From contig JAIXQK010000073.1 of the NCBI GenBank assembly GCA_027485795.1, positions 1 through 48,128 on the forward strand: 48,128 nt of DNA, in the 5' to 3' direction. The stretch comes from Oxalobacteraceae bacterium (GTDB lineage Bacteria > Pseudomonadota > Gammaproteobacteria > Burkholderiales > Burkholderiaceae_D). Shown piece by piece: positions 1-8,526 of this stretch. The position numbers and the translations under genes are program-made. Numbering within the stretch: position 1 is the stretch's first letter; each line of letters starts with the position of its first letter. Below the pieces are notes generated by a model. That model saw nothing but the letters and a program-made list of their open reading frames with translations. It had not been told where the DNA came from and did no database searches.

Positions 1-1811
1 ACGATGACGTTGCGGAAATCGGCTTTGCGGCCGTTGTTGTCCGTCAGCGTGCCGTGATCCATCACCTGCAACAAGATATTGAATACATCCGGATGCGCCT
101 TCTCGATTTCGTCGAGCAGCAACACCGCATGCGGCTTCTTGGTGACAGCCTCGGTCAGCAAACCACCCTGATCGAAACCGACATAGCCGGGGGGCGCACC
201 GATCAGGCGGCTCACTGCATGACGCTCCATGTACTCCGACATATCGAAACGAATCAACTCAATGCCCATAATGAAGGCGAGCTGTTTGGCGACCTCGGTC
301 TTGCCCACGCCGGTCGGGCCTGAGAACAGGAAAGAGCCAATCGGCTTGTCCATCTTGCCCAGGCCAGCACGTGCCATCTTGATGGCGGCAGCAAGCGCCT
401 CGATAGCGGGGTCTTGACCGAACACCACATTCTTCAGATCACGCTCAATGGTCTGAAGCTTGGAACGGTCGTCCTGATTGACCGACTGCGGCGGGATACG
501 AGCGATCTTGGAGATGATGTCTTCGATCTCGGATTTGCCAATCGTTTTTTTCTGCTTGGATTTCGGCAGAATGCGTTGCGCGGCACCGGCCTCATCAATC
601 ACGTCAATCGCCTTGTCGGGCAAATGACGATCGTTGATGAAGCGGGCTGCCAGTTCAGCTGCACACGTGAGTGCGGACGCTGAGTACTTGACGCCGTGAT
701 GCTCTTCAAAACGTGACTTCAGCCCGCGCAAGATCTGAACGGTCTGTTCAATGGTGGGCTCATTGACATCAATTTTCTGGAAGCGACGGGAAAGCGCGTG
801 ATCTTTCTCGAACACACCCCGAAACTCATTGAACGTGGTTGCACCGATGCACTTCAACTGGCCCGATGACAACGCAGGCTTCAGCAGGTTGGAGGCATCC
901 AATGTACCGCCGGAAGCTGAACCAGCACCGATGATGGTGTGGATCTCGTCAATGAACAAGATACCGTTCGGATTCGCCTTCATCTGTTTGAGCACTGCCT
1001 TTAACCGCTGCTCGAAATCACCGCGGTACTTGGTACCCGCCAGCAGGGCACCCATATCGAGGGAGTACACCACAGCGTTTTGCAAGATTTCGGGGACATC
1101 ACCTTGGACGACGCGCCATGCCAAGCCCTCAGCGATCGCGGTTTTGCCGACGCCGGCTTCACCCACCAGCAAAGGATTGTTCTTGCGTCGACGGCACAGC
1201 GTCTGAATCACCCGCTCCACCTCAGCTTCACGTCCGATCAGCGGATCGATCTTCCCTTCAGCGGCAAGCTTATTGAGATTTTGCGTGAACTGGTCGAGCG
1301 CACTTTCTTTCTGAGGTCCCTCAGCCTGAGCCTCATCGGAGGTCTCGGACGTCTTCTGGGGCTCAGGTTGCTGATCTTTCCGCACGCCATGCGAGATGTA
1401 GTTAACAACATCGAGCCGTGTTACCCCCTGCTGGTGCAGGTAGTAGACCGCGTGCGAATCCTTTTCACCGAAGATCGCCACCAGCACATTGGCACCGGTG
1501 ACTTCCTTCTTGCCATTCGACGCCGACTGCACATGCATGATGGCGCGCTGAATGACGCGCTGGAAGCCCAGCGTCGGCTGGGTATCCACCTCACTCGACC
1601 CGGGCACGGTCGGGGTGTTGTCGGTAATAAAGTTGGACAGGGTTTTGCGCAGATCATCGATGCTGACCGCGCAAGCGCGCAAGACTTCTGCTGCGGACGG
1701 GTTGTCCAACAAGGCAAGCAGCAGGTGTTCTACAGTAATGAACTCATGCCGGGCTTGTCGCGCCTCAACAAAGGCCATGTGCAAACTGACTTCGAGTTCC
1801 TGGGCGATCAT
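1..1811 (-). CDS. clpA: ATP-dependent Clp protease ATP-binding subunit ClpA, C-terminus beyond the window
   Basis: ClpA is the AAA+ unfoldase that threads substrates into the ClpP peptidase in the cytoplasm and receives N-end-rule substrates from ClpS. The first 603 codons are visible and the gene runs off the left edge. It begins [10 protein letters not shown], with the Clp N-domain over about residues 1-145, a charged linker (about 145-175), the first AAA module with Walker A GEAGVGKT near residue 220 and Walker B FIDEIHT, and the second module with Walker A GPTGVGKT near residue 504 followed by [10 protein letters not shown]. The two ATP sites plus the ClpA-type N-domain separate it from ClpB and ClpX. 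Its ATG overlaps the clpS stop codon in an ATGA arrangement, so translation is probably coupled. No frameshift is seen in the visible part. Confidence 0.97.
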   Translation of the reverse strand, partial: MIAQELEVSLHMAFVEARQARHEFITVEHLLLALLDNPSAAEVLRACAVSIDDLRKTLSNFITDNTPTVPGSSEVDTQPTLGFQRVIQRAIMHVQSASNGKKEVTGANVLVAIFGEKDSHAVYYLHQQGVTRLDVVNYISHGVRKDQQPEPQKTSETSDEAQAEGPQKESALDQFTQNLNKLAAEGKIDPLIGREAEVERVIQTLCRRRKNNPLLVGEAGVGKTAIAEGLAWRVVQGDVPEILQNAVVYSLDMGALLAGTKYRGDFEQRLKAVLKQMKANPNGILFIDEIHTIIGAGSASGGTLDASNLLKPALSSGQLKCIGATTFNEFRGVFEKDHALSRRFQKIDVNEPTIEQTVQILRGLKSRFEEHHGVKYSASALTCAAELAARFINDRHLPDKAIDVIDEAGAAQRILPKSKQKKTIGKSEIEDIISKIARIPPQSVNQDDRSKLQTIERDLKNVVFGQDPAIEALAAAIKMARAGLGKMDKPIGSFLFSGPTGVGKTEVAKQLAFIMGIELIRFDMSEYMERHAVSRLIGAPPGYVGFDQGGLLTEAVTKKPHAVLLLDEIEKAHPDVFNILLQVMDHGTLTDNNGRKADFRNVI

Positions 1812-2122
1812 GCTTCCTCCATCACGCACTGCAGCGGGTGCCCCGCCTTTCTGGCGTGGGTTAATACCAATTCGACTTTAGTGCTGGCAATGTCTTTGGG
1901 ATAAACACCGCACAAGCCCTTACCGTCACGATGAACCTTGAGCATGATCTGCGTCGCCGTCTCACGGTCCTTATTGAAGTACTCCTGAATGATGGCCACA
2001 ACAAACTCCATAGGCGTGTAATCATCATTCAGCAACACTACGTGGTACATCGGCGGCGGCTTGATCGCCGCCTTTTTCTCTTTCCTTACTAGCAGAGTGC
2101 CATTGTCGCTGTTAGTTGCCAT
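1808..2122 (-). CDS. clpS: ClpS, adaptor for ClpAP
   Basis: ClpS binds N-degron substrates and delivers them to the ClpA N-domain. The product has 104 residues, the usual size. After a flexible, lysine-rich N-terminal tail (about residues 1-24) it carries the ClpS core: [17 protein letters not shown], in which the NDD and M residues form the N-degron pocket, then the HRDGKG and GVYPKDIA segments. It is the first gene of a clpS-clpA pair, and its TGA overlaps the clpA ATG by four bases. An A+T-rich promoter-like stretch lies just upstream of the ATG but no clear -35 can be assigned. Confidence 0.97.
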   Translation of the reverse strand: MATNSDNGTLLVRKEKKAAIKPPPMYHVVLLNDDYTPMEFVVAIIQEYFNKDRETATQIMLKVHRDGKGLCGVYPKDIASTKVELVLTHARKAGHPLQCVMEEA

Positions 2123-2315
2123 GCTTCTATTCTATAGCCCACACCACGCTAGGTAACCCCTGTTACGCAGGGGATCCGCGCTCAATTCCATATTACTTGC
2201 TTTCCGAAGCGCGCGCTGACTTGGCAACAATAACCCCTAAGCTCACTGGGAAGCCATCTAAAAAATGGTGCAATGCCATCTAGTTTCAAGGGCACGGCGC
2301 GAGAATCTGGCATTT

Positions 2316-2343
2316 TTGACAATTTGCTTGACTTTTCTATTCT
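2316..2343 (+). promoter_or_regulatory. sigma70-type promoter for the cold-shock gene, within a 362-bp gene-free stretch
   Basis: TTGACA (2316-2321), a 16-bp spacer and TATTCT (2338-2343) form a good sigma70 promoter. Transcription would start near 2350 and leave a leader of about 135 nt before the csp ATG at 2485. The rest of the interval 2123-2484 holds no convincing ORF. It contains a small inverted repeat (CCCCTG at 2157 with CAGGGG at 2168) of unknown meaning. Confidence 0.6.
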
Positions 2344-2484
2344 TTGCCAGAACAATGCAAAACATCAATATGTGGGTTATAGCACTTATTGAAATAAGGA
2401 AGAGCAATAATGGAGGGGTCAGCTTTACGCAGGGCTCTTGCTTTTAACGCTCGTGTGATTGGCCCCTGTTAGAAAGACTGTTTT

Positions 2485-2691
2485 ATGGCAAAAGGTAAGG
2501 TCAAGTGGTTTAACGATGCGAAAGGCTTCGGTTTTATCACTCCGGAAGATGGCGGCGAAGATTTGTTTGCACATTTCTCTGCAATTACGATGTCCGGCTT
2601 CAAGACCCTGAAAGAAGGCCAAGAGGTTTCGTTTGATGTGACCCAAGGCCCAAAGGGAAAGCAAGCTTCAAATATCCAAGCCGTCAGCTGA
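2485..2691 (+). CDS. cspA: CspA-family cold-shock protein
   Basis: A 68-residue single cold-shock domain that binds single-stranded RNA and DNA and melts RNA secondary structure. It shows RNP1 (KGFGFIT, residues 12-18) and an RNP2-like segment (DLFAHFSAI), with the usual start [14 protein letters not shown]2 reads LFAHF rather than the common VFVHF, a mild variation. It is a monocistronic unit: its own promoter about 170 bp upstream, a long leader typical of cold-shock mRNAs, and a strong terminator directly downstream. The family assignment is secure. Which csp paralogue it is cannot be decided from sequence alone, so the symbol is nominal. Confidence 0.95.
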   Translation: MAKGKVKWFNDAKGFGFITPEDGGEDLFAHFSAITMSGFKTLKEGQEVSFDVTQGPKGKQASNIQAVS

Positions 2692-2722
2692 TTAATCCCA
2701 GATCTGACGCGCTGTAAGTCCG

Positions 2723-2749
2723 AACCCTCGGTAAATCCGAGGGTTTTTT
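2723..2749 (+). terminator. rho-independent terminator of the cold-shock gene
   Basis: Perfect 9-bp stem AACCCTCGG / CCGAGGGTT with a TAAAT loop, running into a six-T tract. It sits 32 bp after the stop codon. Confidence 0.9.
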
Positions 2750-2822
2750 ATTTCAAGTACTTTCATCTGGTTATCGACCGACTTGGCATAAGAAGGTTCA
2801 TCATTTTGTCGCGCCAAAAACA

Positions 2823-2849
2823 AAAGCCGGGTCAACAGCACCCGGCTTT
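2823..2849 (-). terminator. rho-independent terminator of icd
   Basis: 10-bp stem AAAGCCGGGT / ACCCGGCTTT with a 7-nt loop. Read on the minus strand it is followed by TTTTGTTTTT-like sequence, just downstream of the icd stop codon. Confidence 0.85.
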
Positions 2850-2871
2850 GGTATTTTCGACATTGATTAAC

Positions 2872-4125
2872 TTACATGTGCTCGATCATCACATCGCCGA
2901 AGCCGGAGCAGGAAACCTGCGTTGAACCGTCCATCAGGCGAGCAAAATCGTAAGTCACTTTCTTTGAAGAAATCGACTTTTCCATTGAGCTGATAATCAA
3001 ATCGGCAGCCTCAAACCAACCCATGTGACGAAGCATCATCTCAGCCGACAAGATGAGGGAGCCTGGGTTGACATAGTCCTTGCCAGCATATTTCGGGGCG
3101 GTGCCATGGGTAGCCTCAAACATGGCCACCGAGTCGGACAGGTTGGCACCCGGGGCGATCCCAATACCACCCACCTGGGCCGCCAATGCGTCGGAGATAT
3201 AGTCGCCATTCAAGTTCAAGGTCGCGATCACGCTGTACTCAGCTGGGCGCAGGAGAATCTGCTGCAGGAAAGCATCTGCAATCGCATCTTTAACCACGAT
3301 CTCGTGACCGGTCTTGGGATTTTTGAAGCTGCACCAGGGTCCACCATCCAGCAGCTGCGCACCGAATTCTTTCTGTGCAAGTGCGTAGCCCCAGTCGCGG
3401 AAGCCACCCTCGGTGTATTTCATAATGTTGCCCTTGTGGACCAGTGTGACAGAGGGCTTGTCGTTATCGATGGCGTACTGAATCGCCTTGCGCACCAACC
3501 GTTCGGTGCCTTCACGGGATACCGGCTTGACACCGATACCTGAAGTCTGCGGGAAGCGTATCTTCTTGACGCCCATCTCCTTAATCAGGAAATCGATCAC
3601 CTTCTTCGCGCCGTCCGAACCTTCCTGCCACTCAATACCTGCATAAATATCTTCGGAGTTCTCGCGGAAGATAACCATGTCGGTTTTCTCAGGCTCGCGC
3701 AGCGGCGATGGCACACCCTTGAAGTAACGCACCGGACGCAAGCAAACGTACAAGTCGAGTTCCTGGCGCAGCGCCACGTTCAGCGAGCGGATGCCACCGC
3801 CGACCGGCGTGGTCAACGGCCCTTTGATCGACACCACGTAATCTTTGAGTACCTTGAGCGTTTCTTCGGGCAGCCAAACATCAGGGCCATAGACTTGGGT
3901 GGATTTCTCACCTGCGTAAATCTCCATCCAGCTGATCTTGCGCTTGCCGCCATAGGCCTTCGCGACTGAAGCGTCGATGACCTTGATCATCACCGGGCTG
4001 ATATCCACACCGGTGCCGTCGCCTTCGATGTAGGGGATGATCGGGTTATCGGGGACGTTCAACGAGTAGTCAGCATTTACCGTGATTTTCTGACCCTCGG
4101 CGGGCAGCTTAATATGTTGGAACAT
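2872..4125 (-). CDS. icd: NADP-dependent isocitrate dehydrogenase
   Basis: Oxidatively decarboxylates isocitrate to 2-oxoglutarate in the TCA cycle. The 417 residues match the dimeric bacterial enzyme. Visible marks are [13 protein letters not shown] near the N-terminus, the substrate-binding loop [10 protein letters not shown], whose serine is the regulatory phosphorylation site in the E. coli family member, the IWRE-type segment [14 protein letters not shown], and [11 protein letters not shown], whose Lys-Tyr pair indicates NADP rather than NAD. An upstream in-frame extension to 4191 exists, but the ATG at 4125 is preceded by a GGAGA ribosome site and gives the family N-terminus ([11 protein letters not shown]). 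It is divergent from rluE, with palindromic sites in the shared upstream region. Confidence 0.97.
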   Translation of the reverse strand: MFQHIKLPAEGQKITVNADYSLNVPDNPIIPYIEGDGTGVDISPVMIKVIDASVAKAYGGKRKISWMEIYAGEKSTQVYGPDVWLPEETLKVLKDYVVSIKGPLTTPVGGGIRSLNVALRQELDLYVCLRPVRYFKGVPSPLREPEKTDMVIFRENSEDIYAGIEWQEGSDGAKKVIDFLIKEMGVKKIRFPQTSGIGVKPVSREGTERLVRKAIQYAIDNDKPSVTLVHKGNIMKYTEGGFRDWGYALAQKEFGAQLLDGGPWCSFKNPKTGHEIVVKDAIADAFLQQILLRPAEYSVIATLNLNGDYISDALAAQVGGIGIAPGANLSDSVAMFEATHGTAPKYAGKDYVNPGSLILSAEMMLRHMGWFEAADLIISSMEKSISSKKVTYDFARLMDGSTQVSCSGFGDVMIEHM

Positions 4126-4208
4126 CGTTTTTCTCCGAAGATTGGCGGATGACGGGATTGTAGTGGGCGAGCGGCGTAGGTCGAAGATCAAAATTCGGCG
4201 GACGCTTG

Positions 4209-4235
4209 AGAGGCGCCTCTAGTCTTATATAAGAC
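4209..4235. promoter_or_regulatory. two adjacent perfect palindromes in the icd/rluE divergent region
   Basis: AGAGGCGCCTCT (4209-4220) and GTCTTATATAAGAC (4222-4235) lie one base apart. The second is followed by ATAAGAC, a repeat of its own half-site. A TACAAT -10 candidate for icd lies at 4162-4157 on the minus strand, and TATTAT (4253-4258) could serve rluE. The second palindrome has the form expected of a dimeric helix-turn-helix repressor site. The regulator is not in the window. Confidence 0.5.
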
Positions 4236-4308
4236 ATAAGACCAACTTTTCGTATTATGCACTAGAATTTTACTGGATGCCACAATACTCGCTTGCTTTC
4301 CTTGGTCG

Positions 4309-4872
4309 ATGACGCTCATTCTTTTCAACAAACCCTACGGCGTGATCAGCCAGTTCTCGCAGCATCCAAGCCGACCGAGCCTGGCTGACTTTCTTCAAAT
4401 TCCGAATATCTATCCCGCCGGCCGATTGGACGCTGATAGCGAGGGGTTGATGCTGCTGACCGACAACGGCGCAATGCAGCAGCAGATCAGCCATCCTGAC
4501 TACGAGAAATCAAAAACCTATCTGGTTCAGGTCGAGGGCTTGGTGCAAGCTTCGCAGTTGGCGCGATTACGCGAACCCATGAAGTTGAAAGAATTCACCA
4601 CCTTGGGATGCAAAGCCATCCGGATCGAACCGCCGGGCTGGCTTTGGGAGCGCGAGCCACCGGTGCGCCAGCGTCGCGCATTACCGACCGACTGGCTTGC
4701 GATGACTCTGACCGAAGGGAAAAACCGTCAGGTACGAAAAATGACAGCCGCCGTCGGCTTGCCCACACTGAGACTGGTACGTCAGTCGATCGGACCGATA
4801 TCTTTGGCGACCCATCCCCTGTTGCCGGGCGAGTGGTGCGAAATTGATCCGGCCGAATGGCCGTCAGTCTGA
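4309..4872 (+). CDS. rluE: 23S rRNA pseudouridine synthase, RluE type
   Basis: A 187-residue member of the RsuA/RluB/E/F branch, which isomerises uridine in rRNA; RluE acts on 23S rRNA. It has the family start LILFNKPYGVISQF, the catalytic motif GRLDADSEGL with nucleophile Asp41, KTYLVQVEG, and the late motif LTEGKNRQVRKM. It lacks the N-terminal S4 domain found in RsuA and RluB, which is the RluE pattern. No strong ribosome site precedes the ATG. The neighbour downstream is on the same strand. Specificity for U2457 is inferred from the family. Confidence 0.9.
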   Translation: MTLILFNKPYGVISQFSQHPSRPSLADFLQIPNIYPAGRLDADSEGLMLLTDNGAMQQQISHPDYEKSKTYLVQVEGLVQASQLARLREPMKLKEFTTLGCKAIRIEPPGWLWEREPPVRQRRALPTDWLAMTLTEGKNRQVRKMTAAVGLPTLRLVRQSIGPISLATHPLLPGEWCEIDPAEWPSV

Positions 4873-4929
4873 GCAAAGCCGCCGCATGATCGGCGTTTAC
4901 AATCTGACTTCCGCCCTCGCGAGATCAAC

Positions 4930-5349
4930 ATGAAACAACTGCTATTGCTCGTCGCTCTGGCGCTCCCACTCAGTAGCAGCGCGCAAGAATTTCCACGGAT
5001 CTCCATCAGCATTGGCGTGCACCTGATTCAAGCCGAAGTCGCCGCCACCCAAGAAAACCGGGCACGCGGCCTGATGTTTCGGGAGAAACTGGGGCAGAAC
5101 GAGGGCATGGTATTCCGCTTTCCGGTGCCGCAACGGGTATGCATGTGGATGAAAAACACCCTGATCCCTCTGTCCGTGGCGTTCATTGGCGAGGATGGGC
5201 GCATCATTAACATTGAAGACATGCAACCGCAAACCACGGGCGAGCACTGCAGCCAGCAGGCTGCGCGCTACGCGTTGGAGACGCGTCAGGGATGGTTTAA
5301 GCAGCGCAATATCAAGGCAGGCGAGCTTGTGTCCGGCTTGCCAAAATAA
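4930..5349 (+). CDS. DUF192 family exported protein
   Basis: 139 residues with a clear signal peptide (MKQLLLLVALALPL, cleavage likely after SSA at residue 18), so the mature protein is periplasmic. The DUF192 fold is marked by RARGLMFREKL, GMVFRFP, CMWMKNTLIPL and FI..DG.I..I. The WMKNT motif is the family signature. The biochemical function of DUF192 is not established. A TACAAT hexamer at 4898-4903 may give it its own promoter, and it ends at a bidirectional terminator shared with rpsT. Confidence 0.9.
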   Translation: MKQLLLLVALALPLSSSAQEFPRISISIGVHLIQAEVAATQENRARGLMFREKLGQNEGMVFRFPVPQRVCMWMKNTLIPLSVAFIGEDGRIINIEDMQPQTTGEHCSQQAARYALETRQGWFKQRNIKAGELVSGLPK

Positions 5350-5381
5350 AAACCCGCCGCACCAGAGGTGCAGCGGGTTTT
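5350..5381. terminator. bidirectional terminator between the DUF192 gene and rpsT
   Basis: AAACCCGC / GCGGGTTT outer stem and GCACC / GGTGC inner stem with one C/A mismatch between them. There are T-runs on the plus side and an A-run (T-run on the minus strand) on the other. It sits between convergent genes. Confidence 0.85.
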
Positions 5382-5435
5382 CTTAAATCCTGAGAATCTG
5401 TCGAGCCGGGGTGGGCGTCCGGACCGCGCTTGCGC

Positions 5436-5699
5436 TTAGGCCAGTGCTTTAATGGCAGCGGACAGACGGCTCTTGTGGCGCGATGCCTTGTTCTTGTGAA
5501 TGATGTTCTTGTCGGCGATGCGGTCAATAATCGAGACCTGCGACTGAAACACTTGTGTTGCGCCAGCCTTGTCGCCTGCCTCAATTGCCTTACGCACGGC
5601 CTTGATGGCAGTACGCAGCGCCGAGCGCTGGCTGGAGTTGTGCGCGTTTTGCTTGACGGCCTGCCGGGCGCGCTTGCGTGCCTGTGCGGAGTTTGCCAT
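5436..5699 (-). CDS. rpsT: 30S ribosomal protein S20
   Basis: 87 residues, very basic and alanine rich, starting [14 protein letters not shown] and containing the family blocks [13 protein letters not shown] and [15 protein letters not shown]20 binds 16S rRNA early in 30S assembly. The size is normal. It is transcribed alone, divergently from murJ, from a promoter with TATAAT at 5763-5758, and it ends at the bidirectional terminator at 5350-5381. Confidence 0.98.
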   Translation of the reverse strand: MANSAQARKRARQAVKQNAHNSSQRSALRTAIKAVRKAIEAGDKAGATQVFQSQVSIIDRIADKNIIHKNKASRHKSRLSAAIKALA

Positions 5700-5757
5700 G
5701 GACGGTTCCTGATAATGGCACGGCAGTTATGGCCGAGCCGAATTTCGAAAAACGAAG

Positions 5758-5787
5758 ATTATAACAAAGCAATCCCGATACGAGCAA
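5758..5787 (-). promoter_or_regulatory. probable rpsT promoter
   Basis: On the minus strand TTGCTC (5787-5782), an 18-bp spacer and a consensus TATAAT (5763-5758). This would place the start near 5751 with a leader of about 50 nt. Confidence 0.55.
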
Positions 5788-5879
5788 ACGCTAACCACCC
5801 TGAGCCGCCGGCCCACGGTCGGCCGGCAGGCATCTTTTCAGAATGAAAACCCTGCGCCAGTCCGCCCCTGCTCTGCCGC

Positions 5880-5885
5880 TATAAT
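5880..5885 (+). promoter_or_regulatory. consensus -10 box immediately upstream of murJ
   Basis: A perfect TATAAT ends 8 bases before the murJ ATG. Transcription would start at about 5892, almost at the ATG, and no Shine-Dalgarno sequence lies in between. No good -35 was found, so the call rests on the -10 hexamer. Confidence 0.45.
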
Positions 5886-5893
5886 CGGGCACT

Positions 5894-7444
5894 ATGAATT
5901 TGCACAGAACGCTCGCCACGGTGTCTGGCATGACCTTGTTGTCACGCATCACTGGCCTGATCCGCGAGTTTCTGATCGCCCGCACCTTCGGCGCCTCGGT
6001 CTACACCGACGCGTTTTTCGTCGCCTTCCGCATTCCCAATCTCCTGCGTCGCCTGTTTGCCGAGGGCGCGTTCTCGCAGGCCTTTGTACCCATACTCGCC
6101 GAGTACAAAAATCAGCAAGGACGGCGCGCGACGCGAGTCTTGGCCGACCATGTCGCGACTGTCCTGTTTTGGGCCCTGCTGCTGACCTCGATCGCCGGCA
6201 TTGTTTTCGCACCTGCGATTGTGCTGCTGATGGCGAGCGGGTTCGCATCCGATCCGGTCGCGATGTCGCTCTCTACCACCATGACCCGGATCATGTTTCC
6301 GTACATTCTGTTCATGTCGTTGGTGGCGCTGGCAGGTGGCATTCTGAACACGTGGCGAGAATTCCGCGTACCAGCCTTCACGCCGGTGCTGCTCAACCTG
6401 TCGTTCATTGCGGCAGCTTTGCTGCTGGCGCCGATGATGTCGGAACCGGTCTACGCACTGGCGATCGCGGTTTTTATTGGCGGCTTATTACAACTTGGAC
6501 TGCAGATTCCCGCACTCCGAAAAATCGGCATGCTGCCGCACATCAGCGCCAACCCGCTGCGCGCATTACAAGACGAGGGCGTCAGACGCGTATTGAAACA
6601 AATGCTACCAGCGACCTTTGCGGTCTCGGCAGCGCAGATCAGCCTCATCATTAATACCAATATCGCTTCGCATCTCGCCGACGGCAGTGTTTCCTGGCTG
6701 TCATATGCCGATCGGCTAATGGAGTTACCCACCGGTCTGCTCGGCGTTGCGCTCGGTACGATTCTGCTGCCCAGCCTGTCCAAGGCGAACGCTATTGGTG
6801 ATGTGGTCGAATACTCTGCGCTGCTGGACTGGGGGCTTCGATTGTGCTTTTTGTTGGCGATGCCAGCGGCTGTCGCGCTGATGATTCTGTCCGAGCCCTT
6901 AACCAGTACGCTATTTCATTACGGGAAGTTCGACACAAGCTCGGTGATCATGACCGCGCGCGCCTTAGTGGCTTATGGCGTCGGCCTGATGGGACTGATT
7001 CTGGTAAAAATTCTCGCCCCCGGGTTCTATGCGAAGCAAGACATCCGAACCCCGGTCAAAATCGGCATCGGCGTACTGGTGGCGACACAGCTGATGAATC
7101 TGCTCTTCGTACCATCACTTGCTCACGCTGGGCTGGCGCTTTCAATCGGCTTGGGTGCAACCGTCAATGCGGCTGTGCTGTTTTATTTCCTGAGGAAGCG
7201 CGGCATCTACCGACCGCAACCGGGTTGGATGCTATTCATGCTCAAATTACTGGGTGCGTTGCTGCTTCTTGCTGGTGTGGGTTTGTGGGGTGCGGGCAAG
7301 TTCGATTGGATTGCAATGCACGCCACACCATGGCTGCGTGTCGGCGCACTGACCAGTGTGATGATGCTGTGTACGGGGATTTATTTCGGGGCGTTGTGGG
7401 CGATGGGCTTTCGTTTTTCGGATTTTCGGCGAGAGTCGCACTGA
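5894..7444 (+). CDS. murJ: lipid II flippase MurJ (MviN)
   Basis: A 516-residue polytopic inner-membrane protein of the MOP exporter superfamily that moves lipid II to the periplasmic face for peptidoglycan synthesis. The N-terminus is diagnostic: GMTLLSRITGLIREFLIARTFG, then DAFFVAFRIPNLLRRLFAEGAFSQAFVP. The usual series of about 14 hydrophobic segments follows, ending in a short basic tail. The length is normal. Proximity to rpsT is a common arrangement in beta- and gammaproteobacteria. The -10 box adjacent to the ATG and absence of a ribosome site suggest a leaderless message. Confidence 0.97.
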   Translation: MNLHRTLATVSGMTLLSRITGLIREFLIARTFGASVYTDAFFVAFRIPNLLRRLFAEGAFSQAFVPILAEYKNQQGRRATRVLADHVATVLFWALLLTSIAGIVFAPAIVLLMASGFASDPVAMSLSTTMTRIMFPYILFMSLVALAGGILNTWREFRVPAFTPVLLNLSFIAAALLLAPMMSEPVYALAIAVFIGGLLQLGLQIPALRKIGMLPHISANPLRALQDEGVRRVLKQMLPATFAVSAAQISLIINTNIASHLADGSVSWLSYADRLMELPTGLLGVALGTILLPSLSKANAIGDVVEYSALLDWGLRLCFLLAMPAAVALMILSEPLTSTLFHYGKFDTSSVIMTARALVAYGVGLMGLILVKILAPGFYAKQDIRTPVKIGIGVLVATQLMNLLFVPSLAHAGLALSIGLGATVNAAVLFYFLRKRGIYRPQPGWMLFMLKLLGALLLLAGVGLWGAGKFDWIAMHATPWLRVGALTSVMMLCTGIYFGALWAMGFRFSDFRRESH

Positions 7445-7459
7445 GGCGCGCTGACGTGA

Positions 7460-7591
7460 AAAATATCGCCCTGCAAAATACGCGGCGGCGGAACTGAGCT
7501 GCTGCACGTAGTCCAAGATGTTCTGCAAGGCGAGAAACACTACACCAACCCCCAATTGTTAGCACCGTTAATGAGGCACCAGGGCAGCTAA
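7460..7591 (+). pseudogene. open, start-less coding-like fragment between murJ and the SirB1 gene
   Basis: The frame is open for 43 codons between a TGA at 7457 and a TAA at 7589, and it is the same frame as the following gene, whose ATG comes one codon after the TAA. The end of the fragment reads like protein (ELLHVVQDVLQG, HYTNPQLLAPL), but there is no ATG, GTG or TTG in its first part. It may be a gene remnant, or chance. I do not recognise it. Confidence 0.2.
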
Positions 7592-7594
7592 GTC

Positions 7595-8431
7595 ATGATC
7601 AACGCGCTTGACTACTTCGCATCGCTGATTCAAGAAGAGGAACACATTCCCCTGTTTGAAGCAGCACTCAGCATTGGGCAGGATAGTGACCCGCAGCTTG
7701 ATCTTACCGGGTGTTTGCTGGAGATCGACAAATTCGCAGCACAACTGCGGCAGCGCTTACCTGCTGATATCGCCCCTATTCCAAAACTCAGGCTCTTGAA
7801 CAACTATTTTTTTCAAGAGCTTGGTTTTGCGGGCAACTTGAACGACTACTACAACCCGGACAACAGCTATCTGCACAAAGTGCTCGCGACTCGCCGCGGT
7901 ATCCCGATTTCGCTGGCAGTCATCTACATGGAGTTAGCGCAGCAAATCGGTCTGGCGGTGAAAGGCATCTCCTTCCCGGGTCATTTCCTGATGAAGCTCT
8001 CAGTCAAAAATGGTGACATCATCCTCGACCCCTTCAATGGCAACAGTCTGTCGCGGGAGGAAATCGAAGACAGGCTAGAGCCTTTTTTCATCAATGGTCG
8101 CGGCCCGAACGACCCACCCGTCGCCAGCTACTTGGCAGAGGCCTCGGCAAGCACCATCCTGGTACGCATGCTGCGTAACCTAAAGGCATTGTTTGCAGAG
8201 AATCCGCACTGGCAGCAGTTTTTGAATGTGCAGCAGCGATTGGTGATGTTACTGCCGGATGAGATGAGCGAGCGTCGTGATCGCGGCCTGGCTTACGCCA
8301 ACCTCGACTGTCCACAAGCAGCACTGGAAGACCTTGAAGCCTACTTGGCCCAATGCCCGCAGGCTTCCGATGCTGACTTACTGCGCCAGCAACTGCCTGA
8401 GTTACGCGCAGCATCGCGTCGACTTAATTAG
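7595..8431 (+). CDS. SirB1 family protein (transglutaminase-like fold plus tetratricopeptide-like tail)
   Basis: 278 residues. The N-terminus (ALDYFASLI, LDLTGCLLEIDKFA) and the central block LHKVLATRRGIPISLAVIYMELAQQIGL followed by GISFPGHFLMKL are the SirB1/YchA family signature, a transglutaminase-like domain. The C-terminal part (about 195-275) is helical with a TPR-like pattern (RRDRGLAYANLDCPQAALEDLEAYL). The function is not established. Some family members are linked genetically to regulation, but no enzymatic role is proven. An in-frame TAA one codon upstream fixes the earliest start at 7595. The ribosome site is weak. Confidence 0.9.
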   Translation: MINALDYFASLIQEEEHIPLFEAALSIGQDSDPQLDLTGCLLEIDKFAAQLRQRLPADIAPIPKLRLLNNYFFQELGFAGNLNDYYNPDNSYLHKVLATRRGIPISLAVIYMELAQQIGLAVKGISFPGHFLMKLSVKNGDIILDPFNGNSLSREEIEDRLEPFFINGRGPNDPPVASYLAEASASTILVRMLRNLKALFAENPHWQQFLNVQQRLVMLLPDEMSERRDRGLAYANLDCPQAALEDLEAYLAQCPQASDADLLRQQLPELRAASRRLN

Positions 8432-8526
8432 CCTCTCTATACGCTTAGCCTACTGCCTGGCCCCTACGGCGTGCAACAAAAGGCTTCCCATGATGCCGTC
8501 TGCGATTCAATCGCATACCAGCGTGC

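Noticed and set aside
3025-3543. 172-codon open frame on the plus strand inside icd
   Set aside because: It is antisense to a well-conserved gene with clear motifs, and its protein shows no family resemblance. High G+C DNA gives such shadows.
7247-7555. Minus-strand open frames over the end of murJ
   Set aside because: They are opposite the murJ C-terminus and carry no ribosome site or recognisable domain.
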